Part shown: in pieces, positions 33,808-43,176 of the stretch | Layout: each line of letters begins with the position of its first letter | How positions within the stretch are numbered: position 1 is the stretch's first letter | DNA from: Spirochaetales bacterium | GTDB lineage: Bacteria; Spirochaetota; Spirochaetia; JABMQR01 | Direction of reading: 5' to 3' | NCBI GenBank assembly: GCA_018399255.1 | Contig: JAGYPA010000019.1 | Coordinates: 1 to 64,000 of the forward strand | Length of the DNA: 64,000 bases | Program-made: the position numbers and the translations under genes | The notes under the pieces: model-generated | Told to the model about the DNA's origin: nothing | Seen by the model: only the letters and a program-made list of their open reading frames with translations | Databases searched by the model: none

Positions 33808-34929
33808 TCACTTTGCTCGCTGCTCACCTACATAATCACTGATATTCCTGACAATTTCAATATTACCGTCAGCAGGAACCTGATCAGCGACACCAAGAAT
33901 AAAGGGAGTGCCCTTCCAGGCCTCAATCGTGCGTTCAACATGCTTCCTGACATCGTCCCAGGTATGCGGCGGTGAGAAGAGGATACCGGGAACACCGCCC
34001 CACAGAATAACAGAATCGCTGTTTGCCGCCTTCCGGATTTGCTCCACCTCCAGATCTCCTCCCGGGGCGGGCGTCAAAGCTTCTATAACATCAATACCGA
34101 CACCGGCCAGCTTGTCTATTATCCCTCTAACAACCCCGTCCAGATGAACGGCACAGGCAATTCCCGCCCCGTGCAGCACCTCGAGCCGGCTTTCATATAC
34201 ATGTCGCATATACCGGTCGAAATATCCGGTCATATTATCGGCTGATACATTATCGGCGAAATGAACCAGCGGCGGCTTGACTTCAGCCAGGGCATTCAGA
34301 AGCGGCTTCTCCTGTTCCTGCATCATCGCGAAAATATGATCTACCCGCTCGGGATAATCCATAATAAGATAGACACCGTTGACAACACCTGCCCATTCAT
34401 AAAAGAAAGCCGATAGTGGTCCCCGGGGAAGGGCAATAGAAGGAAGTCCTCCATGGCGCTTCCACCGTGTCAGCCGCTCGGGGTAATCGTCCAAAGCAGT
34501 CGGAACCATCGTCCGGTGTTCAATAATATACTCAAAAACCGCCAGATCCTCTTCACTTACCAGACAGTGCTTCGTATGAGCCCATGAGCAGCTGCCGGGC
34601 AGGTATTCAACCACTTCGCGTATAGTTCCTCTGGGGGTTATCCAGGCTTTTGCCGCTCTGCGCTCCGATATATCTGTTTCAACCCGGACAGTTTCGTCAT
34701 ATACCGGCCTGCCGCACCAGAAGTTCTGATACCAGTAGTAGGGAAAAACCCCGAGCCCATCACAGAGTTCCAGATACCCCTCTTCCGTGCGCCAGGCAGG
34801 ATCGGCAGTGCCGTCCTCCTCTCGTCCGGCTATCCAGTATTCCAGATCTGCCGTCCAGGGAATACAAGGATTAGATCGACCGCCATTTCCCTTCTTCAGC
34901 TGCAGAATGTCCATAAATTCCATTTGCAT
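33808..34929 (-). CDS. Uroporphyrinogen-decarboxylase-like (URO-D fold) protein
   Basis: This 373-residue protein has the URO-D/methyltransferase TIM-barrel pattern: GLPSIALPRGPLSAFFYEW, LIMDYPERVDHIFAMMQEQE, FADNVSADNMTGYFDRYM, VHLDGVVRGIIDKLAGVGID and ILWGGVPGILFSPPH. Members of this branch occur in sugar clusters and are not heme enzymes; related MtaA/CmuA proteins transfer methyl groups using zinc ligands. AGGGG lies eight bases before the ATG. It is between the RbsA-type ATPase and the cupin in one operon. Its reaction here is unknown. Confidence 0.82.
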   Translation of the reverse strand: MQMEFMDILQLKKGNGGRSNPCIPWTADLEYWIAGREEDGTADPAWRTEEGYLELCDGLGVFPYYWYQNFWCGRPVYDETVRVETDISERRAAKAWITPRGTIREVVEYLPGSCSWAHTKHCLVSEEDLAVFEYIIEHRTMVPTALDDYPERLTRWKRHGGLPSIALPRGPLSAFFYEWAGVVNGVYLIMDYPERVDHIFAMMQEQEKPLLNALAEVKPPLVHFADNVSADNMTGYFDRYMRHVYESRLEVLHGAGIACAVHLDGVVRGIIDKLAGVGIDVIEALTPAPGGDLEVEQIRKAANSDSVILWGGVPGILFSPPHTWDDVRKHVERTIEAWKGTPFILGVADQVPADGNIEIVRNISDYVGEQRAK

Positions 34930-34947
34930 ATGCGGTTCCCCTGCTTA

Positions 34948-36462
34948 TCAGCCGGCAGCCAGATTCATTATTTTTTCCTGATCTGCTTCTTCTCTTGAAA
35001 GTTCACCCGTGATTTTCCCTTCATGCATTACAATAATCCTGTCAGACATTCCCAGCAGTTCCGGCAGCTCGGATGAAATCATGATAATCGACTTACCAGC
35101 CTGGACAAGTTCGTTCAGAAGCAGATATATCTCATACTTTGCCCCCACATCGATACCTCGGGTAGGCTCATCGAATATCAGAATATCTGAATCGGCAACA
35201 AGCCATTTAGCCAGAACAACCTTCTGCTGATTACCGCCGGACAGATTTTTTACCAGCTGTTCGGGTCCGGGAGTGATAATGCGCAATTTCTGAATATACT
35301 CATTGCTGAGCTTCAGCTCCTTAGCCGGTGACAGCAGCACGCTGTTTTCCACTTTTTCAATTTTAGTAAGGGAAATATTTTCACGCAGCGTCATACCAAG
35401 AACCAGTCCGTCATTCTTGCGTTCTTCAGGAACCAGTCCCAGCCCCTTGCGAACCGCATCGGAAACTGCATGAATTTTTTCCTCCTTCCCCCTCAAAAGC
35501 AGGGTTCCCCCATCCTTCCTGTCTGCCCCGAAAATTGCCCGGGCAAGTTCAGTTCTGCCGGCTCCCACCAGCCCGGCTACCCCCAGAATTTCCCCGCTTT
35601 TCAGCTGCAGCGAGACATCCTTGAGCCGGCTGCTGGTAAAGTGGGAGACTTCGAGCAGGGTATCGCCGATTACTCCGGAACGCTTGGGATACTCATTATC
35701 CATACTCCGGCCGACCATACTGCGAATCAATTCGCTTCTATCCGTATCGGCTACTTTCCCGGTAACAATGTGCCGCCCGTCACGCAGTACCGTAACGGTA
35801 TCTGCAATTTTGAAGATCTCTTCCAGACGGTGCGATATATAGACAATAGTGACTCCCTGCCGCTTCAGTTCAAAAATGACGTCAAACAACACCTGCAGTT
35901 CGTTCTCGGTCAGGGTAGCAGAAGGTTCATCCATGATCATGATTTCACAATTATACGAAAGGGCTTTGGCGATTTCGACAATCTGCTTCTGCGCCACACT
36001 CAGGTTTTTCACCTTTTCACCCACATCAAGGGCAACCTTCAGACGCTCCAGTAAGGCGGAACTCTCTCTGTTCATAAGCTGCCAGTCGATCAGGTGGGGA
36101 AAGGCTTTTTTCAGAAGCGGACGCCCAAGGAAGATATTTTCGCAGATAGACAGGTCCTCAATAAGATTCAGCTCCTGGTGAACTACGCTGATCCCCATCT
36201 GCTGCCCGGCCAGAGGCCCTGCAATGGTCGTTTTCCTGCCCTTGAAAAGAAGCTCCCCACCATCCGGCTGATAGACCCCGGTGAGGATTTTTATCAACGT
36301 TGATTTTCCTGCCCCGTTTTCGCCTACCAGAGCTCGCACCTCCCCTTGCTGCACGCTGAAATCGACATTTTCCAGGGCTAAAACTCCTGGAAACTCTTTT
36401 CTCATCCCCTTCACCTGCAGAATTGCTTCTCTACTCATACTCATACTCATACTCATATCCAT
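34948..36462 (-). CDS. Sugar ABC transporter ATP-binding protein, RbsA type
   Basis: This 504-residue protein contains two fused ATPase domains, as in RbsA/MglA. The first has the full Walker A GENGAGKST, the signature-like LSVAQKQIVEIAKALS and Walker B MIMDEPSA. The second has a degenerate Walker A (GLVGAGRTE), signature LSGGNQQKVVLAKWL and Walker B LIFDEPTRGID. The N-terminus consists of repeated Met-Ser pairs from four ATGAGT units, so the true start is ambiguous. It energises pentose/hexose import with the RbsC- and RbsB-type proteins upstream. Confidence 0.92.
   Translation of the reverse strand: MDMSMSMSMSREAILQVKGMRKEFPGVLALENVDFSVQQGEVRALVGENGAGKSTLIKILTGVYQPDGGELLFKGRKTTIAGPLAGQQMGISVVHQELNLIEDLSICENIFLGRPLLKKAFPHLIDWQLMNRESSALLERLKVALDVGEKVKNLSVAQKQIVEIAKALSYNCEIMIMDEPSATLTENELQVLFDVIFELKRQGVTIVYISHRLEEIFKIADTVTVLRDGRHIVTGKVADTDRSELIRSMVGRSMDNEYPKRSGVIGDTLLEVSHFTSSRLKDVSLQLKSGEILGVAGLVGAGRTELARAIFGADRKDGGTLLLRGKEEKIHAVSDAVRKGLGLVPEERKNDGLVLGMTLRENISLTKIEKVENSVLLSPAKELKLSNEYIQKLRIITPGPEQLVKNLSGGNQQKVVLAKWLVADSDILIFDEPTRGIDVGAKYEIYLLLNELVQAGKSIIMISSELPELLGMSDRIIVMHEGKITGELSREEADQEKIMNLAAG
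36433..36456. repeat. ATGAGT x4 hexamer repeat at the RbsA-type start
   Basis: On the minus strand four ATGAGT hexamers follow the first ATG codons, each unit supplying an in-frame ATG. Gain or loss of units keeps the frame but changes which start is nearest the weak ribosome-binding site. Confidence 0.95.
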
Positions 36463-36479
36463 ACTGCCGCCTTGCCGGA

Positions 36480-37466
36480 CTAATGGTCTGCATTCCGGGC
36501 TACATCGATCATAACCGCCAGAATCAGAACGATACCTTTCAGCATCTGCTGATAATAGGATGAGATATTCAGCAGCACCATGCCGTTGAGCAGGATTGCG
36601 ATAAATATGGCTCCCAGAAAGACACCGGGAATTGTCCCCTTTCCTCCGTACAGACTTGTCCCGCCTACAACCGCAGCGGTAATTGCCTCAAACTCATAGC
36701 CGATTCCTGCATTCGGCTGCCCGGAAGCCAGGCGGGAGACAAGAATTATTCCGCTCAGAGCGGCCAGCCCGCCGCTTGTCATATAGGCAAACAGCTTGTA
36801 GCGGTCAACCTTGATGCCGGAAAGATGGGAAGCTTCCTCATTGCCCCCGATGGCAAAGATAAATCTTCCGATCCTTGTATGCTCGGCAATAACATAGGCG
36901 CCGGCATACACAACAACCATGATAATGACCGGTACAGGAATCGGTCCCACATATCCCCGGCCGATAAAATAGATGCCTTTCGGCAGTCCGGATACCGGAT
37001 AGGCATTTGTTATTACATAGGTTAATCCCCTCACAGCACCCATCATCCCCAGCGTCGCAACAAAGGCGGGTATTCTTCGTTTGGTTACCAGATACCCGTT
37101 GATAAACCCGATAGCGACGCCCACCGCCAGACCTGCCAGAACGCCAACAAACACCGGTGCTGAATAGTCAACCAGCACTTTCGCCATGATGATGCCTGCC
37201 AGCGCTACGGTTGAACCGACGGAAATATCTATTCCCGCGGAAACTATGGTAAAGAAAACCCCGACTGCAATGATCGCGATCATCGAGCTCTGCCGGAGAA
37301 TATTGATAATATTATGAACACTGAGAAAAGAATCCGATAGGAAGCTGAGAACCACAGTCAGCGTAATTACAGCATATATGATAAAATATTTTTTGTTGAC
37401 TGCCGTAAAAAAATTTGCTGCCCTGGTCCGAAAGGACATCTGCTGCTCATTATTCCGGGATTTCAT
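36480..37466 (-). CDS. Sugar ABC transporter permease, RbsC type
   Basis: The ATG at 37466 is preceded by GCGAGGAG and yields 328 residues with about eight to ten helices. Family segments are [21 protein letters not shown]-like (here [17 protein letters not shown]), [20 protein letters not shown] and [20 protein letters not shown]. It forms the membrane pore for the Rbs-type transporter. It starts 102 bases after the binding-protein stop, across a hairpin that probably reduces its expression relative to the binding protein. Confidence 0.9.
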   Translation of the reverse strand: MKSRNNEQQMSFRTRAANFFTAVNKKYFIIYAVITLTVVLSFLSDSFLSVHNIINILRQSSMIAIIAVGVFFTIVSAGIDISVGSTVALAGIIMAKVLVDYSAPVFVGVLAGLAVGVAIGFINGYLVTKRRIPAFVATLGMMGAVRGLTYVITNAYPVSGLPKGIYFIGRGYVGPIPVPVIIMVVVYAGAYVIAEHTRIGRFIFAIGGNEEASHLSGIKVDRYKLFAYMTSGGLAALSGIILVSRLASGQPNAGIGYEFEAITAAVVGGTSLYGGKGTIPGVFLGAIFIAILLNGMVLLNISSYYQQMLKGIVLILAVMIDVARNADH

Positions 37467-37505
37467 GCCTGACTCCTCGCTATTGATCATCTGATAATAA
37501 CATCA

Positions 37506-37546
37506 GAAAAATAAAAGAGACCGGCAGGAGATGCTCCCCCTGCCGG
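37506..37546 (-). terminator. Intercistronic hairpin with T-rich tail
   Basis: CCGGCAGG (37521-37528) pairs with CCTGCCGG (37539-37546). On the minus strand the hairpin is followed by TCTCTTTTATTTTTC. It lies between the binding-protein and permease genes, the usual place for a partial terminator or mRNA-stabilising loop. Confidence 0.75.
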
Positions 37547-37568
37547 CTTTCCGTGCAATCAGGTCTGG

Positions 37569-38564
37569 CTACTTTCTCTTGGCGACAATCTCTTCCCAGC
37601 CGATATCCCCAACATTCTCTTTGGTAACAAGAACAGCGTCCTGCAGAATTTCCGCAGGGAGCGTCTCGCCGTTAAGATGCTTGTTGATCGCTTCAACAGT
37701 GTTAATTGCCATCTGATAGGGGTTCTGCACAGCAGAAGCCTTGACATAGGGATCATCATTAGCCAGCTTATTGAACAGCTCCTGACTCCAGCCTACGCTG
37801 ACAAATACCATCTCATCTCTTCCGGCTGCTTCGCAGGCTGCAACTCCGCCAAAAATAGTGTCGTCATTGATTCCAAAGACAACATCGATTTTACTGTTGG
37901 CAGTAAGGATATTCTCCATGACATTCATGGATTCAGTCCTGCTGGCTTTACCATCCTGCTGGGCAACGATCTGAACATTCTGCATAGGTTCAATAACAGA
38001 ACGGAATCCGCTCACCCTGTCCCCGCAGACTACTGCCGACTGGGGAAAATCGAGGATTACCACATTAGCATTCCCATTCAGTTCTGCAAGTATGTAGTCT
38101 CTTGCCCACTCTCCGGCAATTTTCCCTGCCGCAAAATTGTCCATGCCGACAAACGATACAACTTCACCGCCGTTAACCCCGCCGTCGAAGGTAAATACCG
38201 GAATATCGGCCTTGTTAGCCTCTTCTACAGCCGGGATCAGCCCGTCAGGGTCAGAACAGGCAAAGGCTATGACATCAACTCCGATGGCTATAAAATCCTC
38301 GAGCTGCTGGGTCTGTCTTCCCGGATCAGCATCAGCATCCTGGATGTTGATTTCATATCCATATTTTTCTGCACCTTCGAGAAAGCCCGATTCAAGGTCC
38401 TTATAAAACTCATCCCGACGGTAAAAGAGGGAAACTCCGAGCTTTGCTGCAGAAACCGCTTTATCTCCCGCGGGTTCCGCCTGTCCCTGGGACCATACCA
38501 TGACGCTGCCCAATACCATGACAGCCAGAGCACATGCGAGAATTCTCAATCCTTTTTTGTACAT
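37569..38564 (-). CDS. Sugar ABC transporter substrate-binding protein, RbsB type
   Basis: GGAGG precedes the ATG at 38564; the 331-residue product starts with a signal peptide (YKKGLRILACALAVMVLGSV) ending near VWSQGQAEPAG. The type I binding fold is clear: KLGVSLFYRRDEFYKDLESG, IAIGVDVIAFACSDPDGLIP, PVFTFDGGVNGGEVVSFVG (sugar-contact region) and VFGINDDTIFGGVAACEA. The ligand is a mono- or small saccharide. It lies downstream of YesM/YesN in the same orientation, so YesN probably activates it in response to the same sugar. Confidence 0.92.
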   Translation of the reverse strand: MYKKGLRILACALAVMVLGSVMVWSQGQAEPAGDKAVSAAKLGVSLFYRRDEFYKDLESGFLEGAEKYGYEINIQDADADPGRQTQQLEDFIAIGVDVIAFACSDPDGLIPAVEEANKADIPVFTFDGGVNGGEVVSFVGMDNFAAGKIAGEWARDYILAELNGNANVVILDFPQSAVVCGDRVSGFRSVIEPMQNVQIVAQQDGKASRTESMNVMENILTANSKIDVVFGINDDTIFGGVAACEAAGRDEMVFVSVGWSQELFNKLANDDPYVKASAVQNPYQMAINTVEAINKHLNGETLPAEILQDAVLVTKENVGDIGWEEIVAKRK

Positions 38565-38663
38565 CGTAAACCTCCAACAATAAATGTTAGCATCATGATA
38601 TTTCGCCCTTCCCGCCCCGTACATGAAGCAACTAATGAATTTTTATGCATATCAACGAAGCTG

Positions 38664-38680
38664 GGAGTCTGTCGGACTCC
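38664..38680. repeat. REP-like hairpin GGAGTCTGTCGGACTCC
   Basis: A 6-bp perfect stem follows the YesN stop codon by 25 bases. The same GGAGTCTGTCGGAC occurs at 18227-18247 (opposite strand) and partly at 15750-15762. It looks like a dispersed palindromic element. No T-run follows. Confidence 0.5.
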
Positions 38681-38705
38681 TCGAAACATTATCCAGGAAT
38701 TGTTT

Positions 38706-40325
38706 TCAAGAATTGCGGTAGGTTTTGGGAGAAACGCCCGTGTAGCGCTTGAAGACATTCGAAAAATAGTACTGGTCGTTGTATCCAACTTTCACAGCCG
38801 CTTCAGAGATCAGGAGATTTTTCTTCTTCAGAAGGGTCTTCGCTTTTTCAATCCGGACAGTATGCCAGAAATCATGAATTGTCTGTCCGGTCTCTTTTTT
38901 AAAGGCAGCCCCGACATGATTAGGACTGTAGCCAAGCTCCTGAGCAAGCCCTGAAATACAGATATCCTGATCATATTGAGCATAGATATATTTCTTCACC
39001 TTTTGAACCAGATCATTGTTCATCAGGCTGCGTTCCTTCCGGATTCCATCCAGCACCTGATCTGTCAGGGTATAGAGAGCTTCCGGATACGCAAATGCCG
39101 CATGCTGATTTATCAGCAAACAGATTTCTGCTACCCGTTTCCGAACTCCCTCTGCATCAAAATGTGCATATTCACCCACTACCGAGAGAACAACATGCAG
39201 ATACATGACAATAAAGCTTATCGGTTCCAGTGAGTTCTCAGAAAGACTTCTCGCCAGTTTTTCGGAAATCATACGCTTGAGCGAATCGCCGTCAAGATTG
39301 ATAAGGGCAAAGGATATCTCCCCGGATTCTTTGAAATCAGGTACCGTTTCGAGCCCGGATTTTATTGCTTCACGGTAATACCGACAGGGTCCGCTGCCGG
39401 CAGTCGAAGTATCGGAAGAATGGACAAGGGCAAATGATGCCTGTTTATATGACTCCCGGACTTCAGAAAGGGTCTCTACCCAGTTCCCTATTCCCATCAG
39501 CACCGCAATTCCTGTCTCACGATGAATTTTATAGAACAGTTTTTTCAGGAGCGCATAGTCCTCAGGGCAGGTGCTCTCTCCGCTTTTCCCCATCTGAATC
39601 AGCGCGAAAGAGTAAGTCGTGAGAAAAAAAGCCTCAACAGGCTCCAACCAGGGAAATTCCACAATGATTTCATAAATTTTCTGGTTTGTGGCCTGCCGGA
39701 AAAACTCCCAGCCCCCCCCTCCCCCTCCCCCTTCCCCTTCCCCTTCCCTGGGACTCCCCTTTTCAGGTTTGACAAGAATAACCCGATACCTGTCAGCCTG
39801 CAGATCGGTATCGAGGAATTTTGCCCGTTCCAGCAGTTCCTCTTCCGTCTGGCTTTCAGATAGGATATCCCCGAACAGGCTCTGCTTGAGAATCGGTCTG
39901 GCCCGGTCAATTTTCTCTTCCATCAACTGTACATTTAATTCCTGCTGCTTGTGCGCTTTCAATGCTTCACGAAGCTTTTCAACAATTTCCCGGATTCGTG
40001 ACGGGGTAACCGGCTTGAGAATATACTCAAATACATGCATATCCACCGCTCTGCGGGCATAATCAAAATCATTGAAACCGCTGACTATAATAGTGAGAAC
40101 ATCCTGCAGCCCTTGATCCCGCACATAGTCAAGCACATCAAGACCGCTCATTCCCGGAAGTTTTATATCGAGCAGCATCGCATCAAAGCTGCCCGTCTCC
40201 AGCAGTTCCAGGGCCTCTTCCCCGCTTCTTACCGCGGTAACCTGAAAATCTTCAAATTCGTCTATGACACGGGCAAAACCCTCGCGGATTATTTTTTCAT
40301 CTTCCACAATGAGCAAGTTGAACAT
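38706..40325 (-). CDS. YesN-like AraC-family response regulator
   Basis: This 539-residue regulator has a receiver domain (LLIVEDEKIIREGFARVI, phospho-acceptor D53 in MLLDIKLPGMSG, lysine in YILKPVT), a long central region, and a C-terminal AraC double helix-turn-helix (ICISGLAQELGYSPNHVGAAF, then YNDQYYFSNVFKRYTGVSPK). A linker near residues 190-205 is an acidic-glycine low-complexity tract encoded by a G-rich repeat with eight consecutive Gs. It abuts the YesM kinase gene with no gap. The pair probably induces the Rbs-type transporter operon downstream. Confidence 0.9.
   Translation of the reverse strand: MFNLLIVEDEKIIREGFARVIDEFEDFQVTAVRSGEEALELLETGSFDAMLLDIKLPGMSGLDVLDYVRDQGLQDVLTIIVSGFNDFDYARRAVDMHVFEYILKPVTPSRIREIVEKLREALKAHKQQELNVQLMEEKIDRARPILKQSLFGDILSESQTEEELLERAKFLDTDLQADRYRVILVKPEKGSPREGEGEGGGGGGGWEFFRQATNQKIYEIIVEFPWLEPVEAFFLTTYSFALIQMGKSGESTCPEDYALLKKLFYKIHRETGIAVLMGIGNWVETLSEVRESYKQASFALVHSSDTSTAGSGPCRYYREAIKSGLETVPDFKESGEISFALINLDGDSLKRMISEKLARSLSENSLEPISFIVMYLHVVLSVVGEYAHFDAEGVRKRVAEICLLINQHAAFAYPEALYTLTDQVLDGIRKERSLMNNDLVQKVKKYIYAQYDQDICISGLAQELGYSPNHVGAAFKKETGQTIHDFWHTVRIEKAKTLLKKKNLLISEAAVKVGYNDQYYFSNVFKRYTGVSPKTYRNS
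39712..39749. repeat. Poly-C/CCCCTT tract inside the YesN-like gene
   Basis: The plus strand reads C8 T, then CCCCCT, CCCCCTT and CCCCTT units. On the coding strand this is a purine-only G-tract run encoding Gly/Glu repeats. The C8 run is a possible slippage site, and the G-runs could form a quadruplex. Confidence 0.9.
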
Positions 40326-42098
40326 TTATCTATCCTTCTCCCGAAGTATGGAACCGGCATCCGGTATCAGAACTTCCACTATGGTCAGTCCATCTGCAGG
40401 AACAAATCTGATGCCGTATCTGAGTCCGTAAGCAAGCTGTACCCGATCATGAACATTTTGAATCCCCACACCGAAGTCGCTCTCCGAACGATCATCCGTC
40501 TGGAGAAATGTATTAAGCCGATCAATATCTTCTCTTTCCAGCATACTGCCGTTATCGATAACCCGGAAAAGAATATCGCCGGTATCGGTAAAGGCTCCCT
40601 CGATGCGAATCATTCCAACAAACCCCGGACGTTCGTTCGGCTTTATACCGTGGTACAGCGCATTTTCAACCAGCGGCTGCAGAATGAGCTTTATGGTAGT
40701 TCGGGATTTGATTGCATCATCTACAGCAAATTCCACAGTAAACTCATCCGGATAGCGGACTTTCTGGATGGCTGCATAATTCTCGACATGCTTGAGCTCA
40801 TCCTCAATTGTAATCACCTCACTGCCTTTGCTTATACTTATTCTGAACAGCTCCGAAAGTGCTTCCGCCACCTTGACTACCGAATCATTATCATGAATAT
40901 CACTCAGCCAGATTATTGTGGACATGGTGTTGTAGAGGAAATGGGGGTTTATCTGGTATTCCAATACTTTAAACTCGGCGCTTCTTTTCTGTTCCTGTAT
41001 TGAGATCATCTCATCGAAAGCCTTTTTCAGCTCCTGTATCATTACATCAAAACTGCGTTCAAGCTTACCGATTTCCCCTTTTTTGTCGGTTTCGACAGCT
41101 ACATCCCAATCTCCGTTCTGCGCTTTCTCCATTCTCTCCACCAGTGAATTTATCGGATGAATAAGACTTCTGGTAAGAAAGTAGGCCAGCACAAAGCAGA
41201 TGATTATCAGAATGCCGGAAAGCAGGTAGGTGAACAGCTGAATATAGCGGGCACCGCGCTTTATCTCCACCCCGGGCACACTATTGATAAACGTCCATCC
41301 GTTCCGGCTGTCCGTATAATAGATCAGCAGCAGCTGCCGATTATCCGCATTGCTGTATGCATGTCCTTCAGGTTCCCCGTCCCGGACAAAATCAGGAACC
41401 AGGCTGGCCAGCGATTCCCCTATCTTCTCCTTGTTATTGTGAGATATGACAACGTTCCGCTCATTGACAATGTAGAAGTCGGAACCGTCTCCGCTGAAGA
41501 AATTGCTGTAAAGATTGAACAGATAGGATTCTCTGATATTCGAGATGAAGTATCCGGTTTTCTCGGGAAAGCTTATCTTACGTATCACCCTGACCAGCGG
41601 GATGGTCATTGATGAATCACGGATGTCGGGATCCCCCCAGAAATAGCTTTTATCCTTGGCGACAGCCGCTTCGAACCACTCTTTTTCCGTAAAATCCTGC
41701 AAATCCCAGGCGCTGAACGGTAAATTGGTATACCGTTCACCGGAAATAGCGAAAAGGAAGAGGGCTTCGGTTCCATTGAGATATTTGTAGTTCTGCAGCA
41801 TCTTTTCAATTTCGAATGACAGTTTTTCGCGCTGAAACTGCGAGAGCCGGCTGTTCTTTTCCGGGGAGAGCAAGGTTTGAACAGCTTCATTCAGCAGAAA
41901 GGTAATTCCGACAAGCTGCCGATCCTGTACAGCGGCATACACTTTTTCGCTGATGTCGTGAAGAATGTTTATTTTAGAGGTAACTTCCTTTTCGATCAGC
42001 ATCGTGGTCGAGATCCTGGCCGTTGCAAAGGACATGATGAAGATGGGGAGCAGCGCTACAGATATGATAATAAGGAGGATCTTATATTTAAGCCCCAT
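40326..42098 (-). CDS. YesM-like sensor histidine kinase
   Basis: This 590-residue kinase has an N-terminal membrane helix (8-28), an extracytoplasmic dCache-like sensor (about 30-285), a second helix (288-310) and a HAMP linker. The His_kinase motif QINPHFLYNTMSTIIW carries H386. The ATPase domain shows PLVENALYHGIKPNE, VIDNGSM and GVGIQNVHDRVQLAYG. YesM-type kinases respond to extracellular sugars, often through a binding protein. It is in a tight unit with YesN and follows the DUF4432 epimerase. Confidence 0.92.
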   Translation of the reverse strand: MGLKYKILLIIISVALLPIFIMSFATARISTTMLIEKEVTSKINILHDISEKVYAAVQDRQLVGITFLLNEAVQTLLSPEKNSRLSQFQREKLSFEIEKMLQNYKYLNGTEALFLFAISGERYTNLPFSAWDLQDFTEKEWFEAAVAKDKSYFWGDPDIRDSSMTIPLVRVIRKISFPEKTGYFISNIRESYLFNLYSNFFSGDGSDFYIVNERNVVISHNNKEKIGESLASLVPDFVRDGEPEGHAYSNADNRQLLLIYYTDSRNGWTFINSVPGVEIKRGARYIQLFTYLLSGILIIICFVLAYFLTRSLIHPINSLVERMEKAQNGDWDVAVETDKKGEIGKLERSFDVMIQELKKAFDEMISIQEQKRSAEFKVLEYQINPHFLYNTMSTIIWLSDIHDNDSVVKVAEALSELFRISISKGSEVITIEDELKHVENYAAIQKVRYPDEFTVEFAVDDAIKSRTTIKLILQPLVENALYHGIKPNERPGFVGMIRIEGAFTDTGDILFRVIDNGSMLEREDIDRLNTFLQTDDRSESDFGVGIQNVHDRVQLAYGLRYGIRFVPADGLTIVEVLIPDAGSILREKDR

Positions 42099-42121
42099 GG
42101 TTATCGTTACTCCGGCTTTGC

Positions 42122-43132
42122 CTATCCCTCAATAAAATCATACCGCAGGGTGATGGTTTTACGCTCTTCCGGCTGCAGCATGGGAAGTCTGCCCTCCTTT
42201 CTCAGCCTTGACCGTCCCACGGGAAGCACATTGCAGGGTTCCAGTCCGACTACATACTGCTGATCCTGCATCGACTTCCAGTGAACCATATTCGGCAGAT
42301 CGGCCGGGTCAAATTCGAGCCGCACGCGGGGCGAACTTTCAGGCCGGGACTTATCCTGCAGCAGCTCCACCGACACCGGATTGGTCGCCGGGTCGAAGGT
42401 ATGAAAAAAGAGTCTCTCCGCGTAGCCGGGCTCCGGTTCCTGAAACTGATCCCAAACCGCCATTTCCTCGGGTTTTTCCGCAAGCGTATTGCCGGGGGCC
42501 GGCCTGCCGCTGCTGCTGACTACCTTTGAATCAGGATTTAGCAGCGGATACCCGAAGTTAATGTGATACATGATCATCAGGGGTGCGGGAATATTGCCGC
42601 GGTTCTCTATAGTGTCGATGAGGGTAAAGCCCATCCTTTGGGAATCTGTTTCAATTCTCCGGGTAAGGGCAACATATTCGCCGAACATTTTCGCTTCCTT
42701 AAGCGTTCCCTCTATGGCCAGCTGCAGCACTCCGTCGCGGAAATCCTGGTATACGCGCACATCTTCCGCCGGAGTGTTGGATATGCGTCCGTGCAGACCG
42801 AGCTTTTCACCATTATCCTCATCCGGATGGCCGGCAAAGGTAACTCCGCAGGTTGTCAGGGTTCCGGCAAAAAAACTGCGCAGAAATTCAACTCCGTCTT
42901 TCTCATAGTAGGGAGCAGCCGTGATGCCGGTGCTCGAGGAAAAATGGAGCCCCATTCCTTTGGCATAGACGTAGGGAATATCCATTCCGCGGCCGGGAAG
43001 CACCATCATGTTGAGCCCGCCCCCGTTCTGGATTATTGCCGCATCCACATTATCCATCTTTCCTTCCGAAAGTTTGCAGCGGTGGATGAAGCCCAGCTGT
43101 TTTGCATCTCCAATATAATCACGCAATTTCAT
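42122..43132 (-). CDS. DUF4432-family aldose epimerase-like protein
   Basis: This 336-residue protein has the galactose-mutarotase beta-sandwich pattern in its DUF4432 form: VLPGRGMDIPYVYAKGMGL, FFAGTLTTCGVTFAGH, LGLHGRISNTPAE (catalytic-type His) and IMYHINFGYPLL with a second His. It ends with GLEPCNVLPVGRSRLRKEG. Relatives interconvert anomers of sugars or sugar phosphates. GGGAGGGG precedes the ATG. It is the first gene before YesM/YesN and the transporter, suggesting that it prepares the imported sugar. Three CTCCGA hexamers lie in its leader (43159-43176). Confidence 0.85.
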   Translation of the reverse strand: MKLRDYIGDAKQLGFIHRCKLSEGKMDNVDAAIIQNGGGLNMMVLPGRGMDIPYVYAKGMGLHFSSSTGITAAPYYEKDGVEFLRSFFAGTLTTCGVTFAGHPDEDNGEKLGLHGRISNTPAEDVRVYQDFRDGVLQLAIEGTLKEAKMFGEYVALTRRIETDSQRMGFTLIDTIENRGNIPAPLMIMYHINFGYPLLNPDSKVVSSSGRPAPGNTLAEKPEEMAVWDQFQEPEPGYAERLFFHTFDPATNPVSVELLQDKSRPESSPRVRLEFDPADLPNMVHWKSMQDQQYVVGLEPCNVLPVGRSRLRKEGRLPMLQPEERKTITLRYDFIEG

Positions 43133-43158
43133 GAATTACCCCTCCCGTTTAATCTAAT

Positions 43159-43176
43159 CTCCGACTCCGACTCCGT
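43159..43176. repeat. CTCCGA hexamer x3 in the DUF4432 gene leader
   Basis: CTCCGA, CTCCGA and CTCCGT lie head to tail 27 bases before the ATG, just upstream of the ribosome-binding site. Confidence 0.9.

Noticed and set aside
37677-38954. 425-codon open frame antisense to the RbsB-type gene and the YesN 3' end
   Set aside because: It crosses two strong genes and an intergenic region on the other strand, with no motif of its own.
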